A DNA stretch of 26,999 nt from Burkholderia sp. (GTDB taxonomy: Bacteria > Pseudomonadota > Gammaproteobacteria > Burkholderiales > Burkholderiaceae): assembly GCF_018375725.1 (NCBI RefSeq), contig NZ_JAHACR010000024.1, positions 1-26,999 on the forward strand. The letters are read 5' to 3'. The number at the start of each line of letters is the position of its first letter. Position 1 is the first letter of the stretch. Positions 1 through 7,876 of the stretch are shown here, in pieces. A program made the position numbers and the translations under genes. A model generated the notes under the pieces. The model did no database searches. It saw only the letters and a list, made by a program, of their open reading frames with translations, and was not told the DNA's origin.

Positions 1-3
1 CGA

Positions 4-687
4 TCATGCGGCCGCGCCGCCGCGTGCTTCGAGCACGTAGCCCATGCCGCGCACCGTGTGGATCAGCTTCGGTTCGTACGCGTCGTCGATCTTCGAGCGC
101 AGCCGGCGGATCGCCGAATCGACGACGTTCGTGTCGCTGTTGAAGTTCATGTCCCATACCTGCGACGCGATCGTCGCGCGCGGCAGGATCTCCCCTTCGC
201 GGCGCATCAGCAGCCACAGCAGCGCGAACTCCTTCGCGGTCAGCAGGATCGTGTCGCCCTGCCGCGTGGCCTTGCGGCGGGTCAGGTCCAGTTCGAGATC
301 GGCCGCGCGCAGCGTGTTCGAATCGCGCGGCTGGCCGCGCCGCAGGATCGACTTGATGCGCGCGGTCAGCTCGACGAAGTCGAACGGCTTCGCGAGATAG
401 TCGTCCGCGCCGAGCTCGAGCCCCTTCACGCGATCGCCGACGTCGTCACGGGCAGTGAGGAACAGCACGGGCGTCGATTTGCTGCGCCGCAGGTTCTGCA
501 GCAGCGTCCAGCCGTCCTGCCCGGGCAGCATCACGTCGAGCACGAGCAGGTCGTACTCCTCCGTTTCGGCCTGGTGCTGGCCCGTGATGCCGTCCTCGAC
601 CCAGTCGACAACGTAGCCGGCCTCGGTCAGGCCCTTGCGCAGATACGCGCCCGTCTTCGGTTCATCCTCGACAATCAGAATTCGCAT
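4..687 (-). CDS. OmpR-family heavy-metal response regulator (CzcR/CusR/IrlR group)
   Basis: A 227-residue two-component response regulator that should activate the adjacent czcCBA-type operon when its kinase senses metal. The N-terminal receiver domain shows the acidic pocket (VEDEP near residue 9), the phospho-acceptor Asp51 in LVLDVMLP, and a KPF switch lysine. The C-terminal winged helix ends with the typical RGMGYVLE stretch. Length is normal for the family. The ATG at 687 overlaps the czcA stop (TGATG), which suggests translational coupling. An in-frame GTG at 690 is an alternative start and is slightly better spaced from an AAGGG sequence. The stop lies at the window edge, so the cognate sensor kinase would be just outside. 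It is about as similar in design to the second regulator at 18872-19543, so the exact name (czcR, irlR, cusR) cannot be fixed from sequence alone. Confidence 0.93.
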   Translation of the reverse strand: MRILIVEDEPKTGAYLRKGLTEAGYVVDWVEDGITGQHQAETEEYDLLVLDVMLPGQDGWTLLQNLRRSKSTPVLFLTARDDVGDRVKGLELGADDYLAKPFDFVELTARIKSILRRGQPRDSNTLRAADLELDLTRRKATRQGDTILLTAKEFALLWLLMRREGEILPRATIASQVWDMNFNSDTNVVDSAIRRLRSKIDDAYEPKLIHTVRGMGYVLEARGGAAA

Positions 688-3600
688 CACGCATTACCCT
701 TGAAAAAACCCAGCCGGCGCAGCACGCCCGCGCCGAAGCCGCCGCGCAACGCCGCGCGCCACGACACCGCATGGCTGACCCGGTACAGCACCGGCAGCAC
801 CAGCAGCGTCAGCGCCGTGGACGACAGGATACCGCCGATCACGACCGTCGCGAGCGGGCGCTGCACCTCGGCGCCGGTGCCGGTCGCGAACGCCATCGGC
901 AGGAAGCCGAGCGACGCGACCAGCGCGGTCATCAGCACGGGCCGCAGCCGCGTGAGCGCGCCGTCGTGCACCGCGGCGTCGAGCGGCATGCCTTCGTCGC
1001 GCAGGTTGCGGATGAACGAGATCATCACGAGACCGTTGAGCACGGCCACGCCGGACAGCGCAATGAAGCCGACCGCCGCCGTGATCGACAGCGGAATCCC
1101 GCGCAGCCACAGCGACACGACGCCGCCGCTCAGCGCGAACGGAATGCCGGTAAACACCAGCAGCCCGTCCTTCACGTTGTTGAACATCACGAACAGCAGC
1201 ACGAATACCATGAACAGCGCGAGCGGCACGACGAGCTTCAGGCGCTCGCTCGCACTTTGCAACTGCTCGAACTGCCCGCCCCACGACACCCAGTAGCCGG
1301 CCGGCACGCGCACGTCCTGCTGCAACTGCTCGCGCGCATCGGCGACGAACGAGCCGACGTCGCGGCCGCGCACGTTCGCGCTGACGACCACCCGCCGCTT
1401 GCCGTCCTCGCGGCTGATCTGGTTCGGGCCGGGCGCCACGTCGATCGTCGCGAGCTCCGCGAGCGGCACGTACGGCGCCGCCGCGAGCGGCGCGCTGGCG
1501 CCGGCGGCCGGCGCGGGCAGCGCGATCGGCAGCCGCTTGATCGCCTCGATGTCGGAGCGCAGTTCGTCGGGCAGCCGCACGACGATGTCGAAGCGGCGGT
1601 CGCCCTGGAACAGCGTGCCGGCCTTCTGCCCGCCGACGGCCGCGGCCACCGAGTCCTGCAGGTCGGCCACGCTCACGCCGTAGCGCGCGAGCTTGTCGCG
1701 GTCGAGGTTGACGGTCAGCACCGGCAGGCCCGTGGTCTGCTCGACCTTGACCTCCGACGCGCCCGGCACCTTCTGCAACGCGGCCGCGATCTGCTCGCCG
1801 GTCTGGTTCAGCACGGCCATGTCGTCGCCGAAGATCTTCACGGCGACATCGCTGCGCACGCCCGAAATCAGTTCGTTGAAGCGCAGCTGGATCGGCTGCG
1901 AGAACTCGTACGCGTTGCCAGGCAGCTCGGCGAGCGCTTCCTCGATCTCGCGCACGAGCTGGTCACGCGGCTTCTTCGGGTCGGGCCACGTGTCGGCGGG
2001 CTTCAGCATGATGTAGCCGTCCGACAGGTTCGGCGGCATCGGGTCGGCCGCGATCTCGGCCGTGCCGGTGCGCGCGAACACGCGCTCGATCTCGGGAAAG
2101 CGCGCCTTCAGCGTCTTCTCGATCGACTTCTGCATCTCGACCGATTGCGACAGGCTCGTGCCGGGAATCCGCAGCGCGGACACGGCCAGATCGCCCTCGT
2201 TCAGGCTCGGAATGAACTCGCTGCCGAGCCGCGTCGCGAGCCCGAGCGTGACCAGCACGATCGCGCCCGCCCCGATCATCACGCGCGCCGGGCGCGTCAT
2301 GAACGCGGCGAGCACCGGTTCGTACGCACGCCGCGCCCAGCCCATCAACCGGTTCTCCTTCTCCTCGACCCGCTCGCCGATGAACAACGCGACGGCCGCG
2401 GGAATGAACGTGACGGTCAGCACCATCGCGGCGGCGAGCGCCATCACGACGGTGATCGCCATCGGATGGAACATCTTGCCTTCGACGCCGGTCAGCGCAA
2501 AGATCGGCAGGTACACGACCATGATGATCAGTTGCCCGAAGATCAGCGCGCGGCGCGCTTCCTGCGATGCGCCGAACACTTCGGCAAAGCGCTCGTCGCG
2601 CGTGAGCGGCCGGCCGGCTGCCGACTGCGCATGCGCAAGCCGCCGCACGCAGTTCTCGACGATCACCACCGCGCCGTCGACGATGATCCCGAAGTCGAGC
2701 GCGCCGAGGCTCATCAGGTTCGCGCTCACCTTCGCGTTGACCATGCCGGTGAAGGTCATCAGCATCGACAGCGGAATCACGAGCGCGGTGATCAGCGCCG
2801 CGCGGATGTTGCCGAGGAACAGGAACAGCACGGCGATCACGAGCACCGCGCCTTCGAGCAGGTTCTTCTTCACGGTGGCGACGGCCTTCTCGACCAGCAC
2901 CGTGCGGTCGTACACCGGAATCGCCTTCACGCCGGCCGGCAGCGTGCGGTTCACGTCCTCCATCTTCGCGGCGACGGCCTTCGACACCGTCCGGCTGTTC
3001 TCGCCCATCAGCATGAAGACCGTGCCGAGCACGACTTCCTCGCCGTTCGACGTCGCGGCGCCGGTGCGCAGTTCGCGGCCGATGTCGACCACGCCGACGT
3101 CCTTCATCCGCACCGGCACGCCGCCGACGTTGGTCAGCACGATGTTCGCGATGTCGTCGACGGTGCGCGCCTGGCCCGGCACGCGCACCAGATACTGCTC
3201 GCCGCGCTTTTCGATGTAGCCGGCGCCGACGTTGTCGTTGTTGCGCTCGAGTGCGCGCACGACGTCGGCAAGCGTCAGCCCGTACGACATCAGCTTCGCC
3301 GGATTCGGCGCGACGCGGTATTCCTTCACGTAGCCGCCGATCGAGTTGACCTCGGTCACGCCGCGCACGTTGCGCAGTTGCGGTCGCACGACCCAGTCCT
3401 GCAGCTCGCGCAGGTCGGTCGCCGTATAGCGCGTGCCGTCGGGCTTGCGCGCGTTGGCGTCGGCCTCGACGGTCCACAGGTAGATCTCGCCGAGGCCGGT
3501 CGACGTCGGCCCCATCGCGGGCGCGATGCCGGCCGGCAGCTTGTCCTTCGCTTCCTGGATGCGCTCGTTGACGAGCTGCCGCGCGAAGTAGATGTCGGTG

Positions 3601-3899
3601 CCGTCCTTGAAGATCACGGTGACCTGCGACAGCCCGTAGCGCGAGATCGAGCGCGTCTGCTCCAGCCCCGGCAGCCCGGCCATCACGGTCTCGACCGGAT
3701 AGGTGATGCGCTGCTCGGCCTCCAGCGGCGAGTAGCCGGGCGCGGACGTGTTGATCTGCACCTGCACGTTCGTGATGTCGGGCACCGCGTCGATCGGCAG
3801 CCGCTGGTAGCTGAATACGCCGAGCGCAGCCACGGCCGCGATCGCCAGCATCACCAGCCAGCGATGCGCAATTGCAAAGCGGATCAGGCGCTCAAACAT
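687..3899 (-). CDS. czcA: CzcA-type heavy-metal RND efflux pump
   Basis: A 1070-residue inner-membrane proton/metal antiporter of the HME-RND family, the pump of a CzcCBA tripartite system. The first membrane helix is at residues 10-30, followed by a large periplasmic loop, a second membrane bundle (about 345-540), a second periplasmic loop and a final bundle (about 890-1050). The family signature DFGIIVDGAVVIVEN puts Asp402, Asp408 and Glu415 in TM4, the same numbering as the proton-relay residues known in Cupriavidus CzcA. This argues for divalent cations (Zn, Co, Cd) rather than Cu(I). The start ATG follows AAGGA. The gene lies downstream of czcC and czcB on the same strand, and its stop overlaps the start of the response regulator. 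The exact metal preference is inferred from family, not shown. Confidence 0.96.
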   Translation of the reverse strand: MFERLIRFAIAHRWLVMLAIAAVAALGVFSYQRLPIDAVPDITNVQVQINTSAPGYSPLEAEQRITYPVETVMAGLPGLEQTRSISRYGLSQVTVIFKDGTDIYFARQLVNERIQEAKDKLPAGIAPAMGPTSTGLGEIYLWTVEADANARKPDGTRYTATDLRELQDWVVRPQLRNVRGVTEVNSIGGYVKEYRVAPNPAKLMSYGLTLADVVRALERNNDNVGAGYIEKRGEQYLVRVPGQARTVDDIANIVLTNVGGVPVRMKDVGVVDIGRELRTGAATSNGEEVVLGTVFMLMGENSRTVSKAVAAKMEDVNRTLPAGVKAIPVYDRTVLVEKAVATVKKNLLEGAVLVIAVLFLFLGNIRAALITALVIPLSMLMTFTGMVNAKVSANLMSLGALDFGIIVDGAVVIVENCVRRLAHAQSAAGRPLTRDERFAEVFGASQEARRALIFGQLIIMVVYLPIFALTGVEGKMFHPMAITVVMALAAAMVLTVTFIPAAVALFIGERVEEKENRLMGWARRAYEPVLAAFMTRPARVMIGAGAIVLVTLGLATRLGSEFIPSLNEGDLAVSALRIPGTSLSQSVEMQKSIEKTLKARFPEIERVFARTGTAEIAADPMPPNLSDGYIMLKPADTWPDPKKPRDQLVREIEEALAELPGNAYEFSQPIQLRFNELISGVRSDVAVKIFGDDMAVLNQTGEQIAAALQKVPGASEVKVEQTTGLPVLTVNLDRDKLARYGVSVADLQDSVAAAVGGQKAGTLFQGDRRFDIVVRLPDELRSDIEAIKRLPIALPAPAAGASAPLAAAPYVPLAELATIDVAPGPNQISREDGKRRVVVSANVRGRDVGSFVADAREQLQQDVRVPAGYWVSWGGQFEQLQSASERLKLVVPLALFMVFVLLFVMFNNVKDGLLVFTGIPFALSGGVVSLWLRGIPLSITAAVGFIALSGVAVLNGLVMISFIRNLRDEGMPLDAAVHDGALTRLRPVLMTALVASLGFLPMAFATGTGAEVQRPLATVVIGGILSSTALTLLVLPVLYRVSHAVSWRAALRGGFGAGVLRRLGFFKGNA

Positions 3900-4035
3900 G
3901 TCGGGATTCCTTGAAACGGGGCACGGTCGGCCGCACCGGACGGGCCGCGCGGCCGGTCACCCGGCCGACCGGAAAGCAGGCCGCATAGCGGGCCGCCAGT
4001 CGCGCCACGGCGCACGCGTATTGCTGCTCATTCAT
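3892..4035 (-). CDS. small overlapping ORF between czcB and czcA (47 codons, hypothetical)
   Basis: An ATG at 4035 lies 8 bases inside the czcB 3' end and opens a frame that closes 8 bases inside czcA, spanning the whole 128-base czcB-czcA gap. A GGGGAG sequence sits 8 bases before the ATG. Third codon positions are mostly G or C, as in the neighbouring genes. The product would be about 47 residues, Arg/Ala/Val-rich, with two cysteines, no signal peptide and no recognised family. It could be a real small protein or a coupling ORF that carries ribosomes from czcB into czcA. It could also be a chance frame in GC-rich DNA. Confidence 0.4.
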   Translation of the reverse strand: MNEQQYACAVARLAARYAACFPVGRVTGRAARPVRPTVPRFKESRHV

Positions 4036-5503
4036 GTTCCGCGCTCCCCTTGCCGAGCTCCGCCTTCAGCACGAAGCTGTTCGACGCCGCGTATTCCTGG
4101 CCGGGCTTGAGCCCCTTGAGCACCTCGGTCGCCCGTTCGTCGCGCCGCCCCGTTTCGACGGCCTGCGCGACGAAGCCCTTCGGCGAGCGCACGAACACCG
4201 ACGGCGCACCGTCGACGTCCTGCAACGCGTCGCTCGCGACCGCGAGCGGCACGCCCTGCCTGCCGGCGTCGACCGACACGTTGACGAACATTCCCGGGCG
4301 CCACACGCGATCCGGGTTCGGCAGCACGACGCGCGCCGGCGCGGTGCGCGTCTGCTCGCCGAGCAGCGACCCCACGTACGCGATCGGGCCGCTCGAACGC
4401 GATTCAAACGCGGTCGCGCTCACCGTGGCATCGCGACCGACGCGCACGTCGTTGAGCCGCTGCGCGGGCACCGCCATCTCGGCCCACACGGTCGACAGGT
4501 CAGAGATCACGAACATGCTCGCGTCGGCGGCAATCGCCTCGCCGGGCGTCGCATGCTTCTCGACGATCGTGCCCGCGAATGGCGCGCGCAGTTCATAACG
4601 GTTCAGCGCGCCCGCGCCGACCGGCGCATTCAGCGCGGCGAGCTTCTTCCGCGCGTTCTGCACGGCGATCTCGGCCTCGCGCAACTGCACCTGCGCCTGC
4701 TGGTAATCCTGCTCGGCAGAAATACGCTCCTGCCACAGCGTGCGTTCGCGTTCGTAGGTTGCGCGCGCACCCGACAGCCGGCGCTCGGCCGTCAGCAGCT
4801 CGCTGCGGCGGTCGGCCAGATCGGTGCTCGCGATCACGGCGAGCACCTGCCCTTTCGCGACGTTCTGGCCGAGCGACACCGACACCTGCTCGACGATGCC
4901 GGCCACGCGCGGCACGACGTGCGCGGTGCGATCCTCGTTGAACTTGATTTCACCGGGAAGCTGGAACGGCGTCGCGATCTGCGCGGGGCCGGCTTTCGCG
5001 AGCGCGATCCTCGACGTCGCCAGTTGTGCGTCGGTCAGCGCGATCGCACCGTCGGCGCGCGCGAACGGGAACGACGCGGCGTCGTTGCCGGACTTCACGT
5101 CGATCGTCGCATCGAACACGTGCGGCTTCGCAATCGACTGCGCGGACACGAACTTTTGGCCGGCCGCGTCGAATCGCAACGGTTCGTGCGTGCGATCGTA
5201 GCGCACCAGCGTGCCGGACACGGTCACGCCCTGGGTCGCCGGCTTGTCGTCGACGAACGGATAGACGACGAGCCGCGCGTCGCCGGGCTTTTCCGTCATC
5301 ACGATCTCGACCGACAGCTTGCCGCGCTTGAGCACGACACCGCCGCGCGCGCCGACGCCGGCGGCGTCGGTCGGCTGCGCGGTTTCGGCGGCGGTCGGCG
5401 CCGACGCGCCGCTGCCGCCCCGCGTGACGGCGAGCGCGCCAATCACGATCCCTGCGCCGCCGAGCACGGCCGCCGCAATAACGAAGATTCTGCTGCGTGA
5501 CAT
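4028..5503 (-). CDS. czcB: CzcB-type periplasmic adaptor (membrane fusion protein)
   Basis: A 491-residue adaptor that links the CzcA pump to the CzcC outer-membrane channel. An N-terminal membrane anchor or signal (residues 4-28) is followed by the extra N-terminal domain typical of CzcB-type adaptors (about 55-150). After that come a barrel-sandwich half (VVPRVAGIVEQVSVSLGQNV), an alpha-helical hairpin rich in Glu/Arg/Ala (SELLTAERRL to NARKKLAALN), the second lipoyl half (ELRAPFAGTIVEKH) and beta-barrel domains. The start at 5503 was chosen over an upstream in-frame ATG at 5692 because GGAGG lies 7 bases before it, the signal-like segment begins there, and the longer frame would run deep into czcC. 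Only 25 bases separate it from czcC. Confidence 0.94.
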   Translation of the reverse strand: MSRSRIFVIAAAVLGGAGIVIGALAVTRGGSGASAPTAAETAQPTDAAGVGARGGVVLKRGKLSVEIVMTEKPGDARLVVYPFVDDKPATQGVTVSGTLVRYDRTHEPLRFDAAGQKFVSAQSIAKPHVFDATIDVKSGNDAASFPFARADGAIALTDAQLATSRIALAKAGPAQIATPFQLPGEIKFNEDRTAHVVPRVAGIVEQVSVSLGQNVAKGQVLAVIASTDLADRRSELLTAERRLSGARATYERERTLWQERISAEQDYQQAQVQLREAEIAVQNARKKLAALNAPVGAGALNRYELRAPFAGTIVEKHATPGEAIAADASMFVISDLSTVWAEMAVPAQRLNDVRVGRDATVSATAFESRSSGPIAYVGSLLGEQTRTAPARVVLPNPDRVWRPGMFVNVSVDAGRQGVPLAVASDALQDVDGAPSVFVRSPKGFVAQAVETGRRDERATEVLKGLKPGQEYAASNSFVLKAELGKGSAEHE

Positions 5504-5528
5504 GATGATCCTCCAGTAAGAGGCGCGC

Positions 5529-6836
5529 TTATTGCGCGACGGCCGCGAGCGGCGTGCCGACGAGCCGGCCGATATCGGCGCGGGCCGCATGGGCGCCGGC
5601 GAGCGCACGGACGTATTGCGACTGGCCCTGGAACAGCGTGCGCTGCGCGTCGAGCACGTCGAGGAAGCTGAACTTCCCGAGTTCGTAGCCACGCGACATC
5701 GCGTCGAGCGCGAGGCGCGCGGCCGGCAGGATGTCGGACTTCAGCCGCTGCGCTTCCTGCTCGGCCGCCTCGAAATTCGCGTATGCCTGCGTCAACTCCA
5801 GCCGCAGGCGGGTGCGTTCGCGATCGAGATCGGCGTTCGCGCGCTCGGCCTTGTGCGTCGCCTCGAGCAGCGCGCCCTTGTTCGTGTTGAACAGCGGAAT
5901 CGGGATCGACACGCCGACCACCGCCTGGTTGTTCGGCACGCCGCCGGTGGTCACGCGCTTCACGCCGGCGCTGACCGTCACGTCCGGAATGCGCCGCGCG
6001 CGTTCGAGCGATATGGCCGCGTTCGAGCGCAGCATCTCGGCGCGCGCGACCCGCGCGAGCGGCGCATCGTCGAGTTGCGCGGTCAGCGCGGACAACGGCT
6101 CGACCGGCGGCACGGTTTCCAGGTCGCCGAGCACCGCAAGCCGGTCGTTGCGCGCCTCGCCCATCACCGCGTTCAGTTTCTCGCGCGCGACCTCGACACG
6201 GCCGCGCGCGGTCACGACTTCGATCTGCACGCCGGCCGCCGCGACCTGCGCCTTGGTCGCCTCGACCGGCGACACCTTGCCGGCCTGCGCGCGACGCCCC
6301 GCGAGATCCGACGAACGCGCGGCGATCGCGGCCGATTCTTCGGTCACCTGAAGCTGGCGCTGCGCGGCGAGCAGCCCGTAGAACGCGGCGATCACGTCGG
6401 CGCGCACGGCGGCGCCCTGCTCGTCGAGCGACGCGCTGGCCGCCTCCCGGCCGTACGACGCGACGTCGAGCCGTGCGCGGCGCTTGCCGCCCAACTCGAT
6501 GGTCTGGTTGATCAGCGCGGTGGACGTGCGTTCGGCGCGACTGAAGCCTTCCTGCAGGAACGACACTTCGGGGTTCGGCCGCGCGCCGGCCTGCATCAGC
6601 ACGCCGGCCGATGCATCGACATCCGCGCGTGCGCCGCGCAGCGCCGGATTGTTCCGGGCCGCGACCGCGAGCGCGTCGGACAACGTCAACGACGACGCAG
6701 GAAGCGCATCGGACGGCGGTGCGCCGATCGGCGCGGCGGCGGCACCCGGGGCCGGCCCCGGCGACAGCGATGGCTGCGCATGAGCCGTCGCGGCCATCGC
6801 GAACACGATGGCCAGGGCGAGGTTGGGTTTGAGCAT
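5529..6836 (-). CDS. czcC: CzcC-type outer-membrane factor (TolC family)
   Basis: A 435-residue outer-membrane channel subunit of the CzcCBA efflux complex and first gene of the operon. A signal peptide (hydrophobic stretch ALAIVFAMAATAHA, likely cleavage after AHA) is followed by two outer-membrane-efflux repeats rich in Ala/Arg/Glu/Leu helices. The SLTLSDALAVAARNNPALRGARADV segment is the usual TolC-family opening, and NTNKGALLEATHKAERANADLDRE is its counterpart in the second half. The start at 6836 is preferred over the in-frame ATG at 6899 because the signal peptide begins there and AGGAC lies upstream. The longer form would add a Cys/Arg-rich leader that overlaps the likely promoter. Confidence 0.93.
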   Translation of the reverse strand: MLKPNLALAIVFAMAATAHAQPSLSPGPAPGAAAAPIGAPPSDALPASSLTLSDALAVAARNNPALRGARADVDASAGVLMQAGARPNPEVSFLQEGFSRAERTSTALINQTIELGGKRRARLDVASYGREAASASLDEQGAAVRADVIAAFYGLLAAQRQLQVTEESAAIAARSSDLAGRRAQAGKVSPVEATKAQVAAAGVQIEVVTARGRVEVAREKLNAVMGEARNDRLAVLGDLETVPPVEPLSALTAQLDDAPLARVARAEMLRSNAAISLERARRIPDVTVSAGVKRVTTGGVPNNQAVVGVSIPIPLFNTNKGALLEATHKAERANADLDRERTRLRLELTQAYANFEAAEQEAQRLKSDILPAARLALDAMSRGYELGKFSFLDVLDAQRTLFQGQSQYVRALAGAHAARADIGRLVGTPLAAVAQ

Positions 6837-6865
6837 GTTGGTCCTGCGGTAACGGTTTGTGACCG

Positions 6866-6920
6866 ATGCTACGATCACGCCGCAGCGCGAACATGACACG
6901 GTGATGACGTTTCCGTCATC
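6866..6920 (-). promoter_or_regulatory. czcC promoter with palindromic metal response-regulator box
   Basis: A perfect inverted repeat GATGACG-TTTC-CGTCATC lies at 6903-6920. Its core ATGAC-N6-GTCAT has the spacing of the E. coli CusR/PcoR/CopR-type box. Reading toward czcC, a TAGCAT -10-like hexamer sits at 6871-6866, about 40 bases from the box centre. This is nearly the layout of the two cop promoters in this window. The regulator is inferred to be the response regulator at 4-687. Confidence 0.6.
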
Positions 6921-6998
6921 TTGGGAGAGTCAAGAAAGCACTTCGGAAACCCACGGCTGGGGTAAAGGTTGTGTGAAAGTCTCGCTGCCCATCGATCA

Positions 6999-7714
6999 TC
7001 AGATCTTTCTCTGGTACGCGCGCGGCGCCAGTTCCTCGGCCCTTTCCTAGCGCTCGCTGTATCGGTCGACCAGATTTGGGCCGTCGTCTCGGGTAGAGTG
7101 AACTTGACTGGCTCCTCCATAACGTCAACGAGCCGATCGTAATGGGCCGACGGCTTCGTCCGCCCTGCTTCGTCGAATTCCGCGAACGCCTTGGCCGACG
7201 ACGACTGGTTCGGGATCATCAGCATGCGCATCCAGCCTCAGAGCATGCGCATCCGGTTTACAGCGTTGAACGACTGAGATCCGCCGCCCACCTGCATCAC
7301 CGCGAGCGTCTTGCCCTGCTTCGGCCGCACCGCGCCGACCGACGAAGGAATCCAGTCGATCCGTGATTTCATGATGCCGGTCATTGCGCCGTGCCGTTCC
7401 GGCGAGCACTACACTATGCCTTCCGCTCACGTCACCACCCCGCGCAACCCGGCCACCTTCGGGTGGCTCTCGGGTGCAAAATCGGACGAAGGCCGCCCAC
7501 TTGGATTGAACACGCGTACCCGGCACCAATCGCTGTGAACGGCGGCGCAGCTTCCTCGACCGGCAAGCAGCTGAACAAGCGTTCATGCAGGGAGCCGTGC
7601 AGAAGCACGAGCCGGGGCGGATGGGTCGACGGTGGCGTCGGCCGCGCCTTCCGGCACGAGGATCAGCGTGGTGTCGAACTGAGGCGGGTCGTCCAATTGT
7701 TCAGACGCGCTTGC
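6999..7714 (-). pseudogene. arsH: decayed arsH (broken second copy)
   Basis: The minus strand matches the intact arsH at 15672-16394 over nearly its full length but is scattered over several frames. One segment encodes MLMIPNQSSSAKAFAEFDEA, matching MLTIPNQSSVAKAFAEFDEA of the intact protein. Upstream segments match only after frame shifts. A TGA at 7238-7240 replaces a Gly codon just before that block, and the GTG start used by the intact gene reads GCG here. The C-terminal region drifts out of frame and ends near a TGA at 6999-7001. No functional ArsH can be made from it. It is inverted relative to the intact copy. Confidence 0.85.
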
Positions 7715-7770
7715 CCTCCGCATCGGTTACGACTCCGCCGCCTTCCTTGGTGCACGGACCTCTCTGCGGG
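7701..7770 (-). pseudogene. arsC: 3' remnant of a glutaredoxin-type arsC
   Basis: About 70 bases match the end of the intact arsC at 15257-15679. The shared part runs from the CGCAGA of the PQTGPFTKEDG region to GGCAAGCG[C/T]GTCTGA, with the stop at 7701-7703. It abuts the decayed arsH with the same short overlap as in the intact pair, so the two remnants derive from one arsC-arsH segment. Upstream of about 7770 the resemblance stops. The 100 bases up to the ATPase gene (7771-7876) show nothing I recognise. Confidence 0.75.
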
Positions 7771-7876
7771 TAGGCAATCGTCGGTCAGGTCACCGGTACC
7801 GTCCGCGGTCTGCATTAACTACCCTGGCTCACTGTCTTCGGAAGGCATGGCGGTCCCCCCTCCCATTGTTTTAACG

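Noticed and set aside
771..3914. A 1047-residue open frame on the plus strand opposite czcA
   Set aside because: It is His/Arg/Asp-rich low-complexity translation typical of the antisense frame of a GC-rich gene, and czcA itself is unmistakable.
4034..6896. Long plus-strand frames opposite czcB and czcC
   Set aside because: They are antisense shadows rich in Arg, His and Val with no domain; the minus-strand genes carry clear family motifs and ribosome sites.
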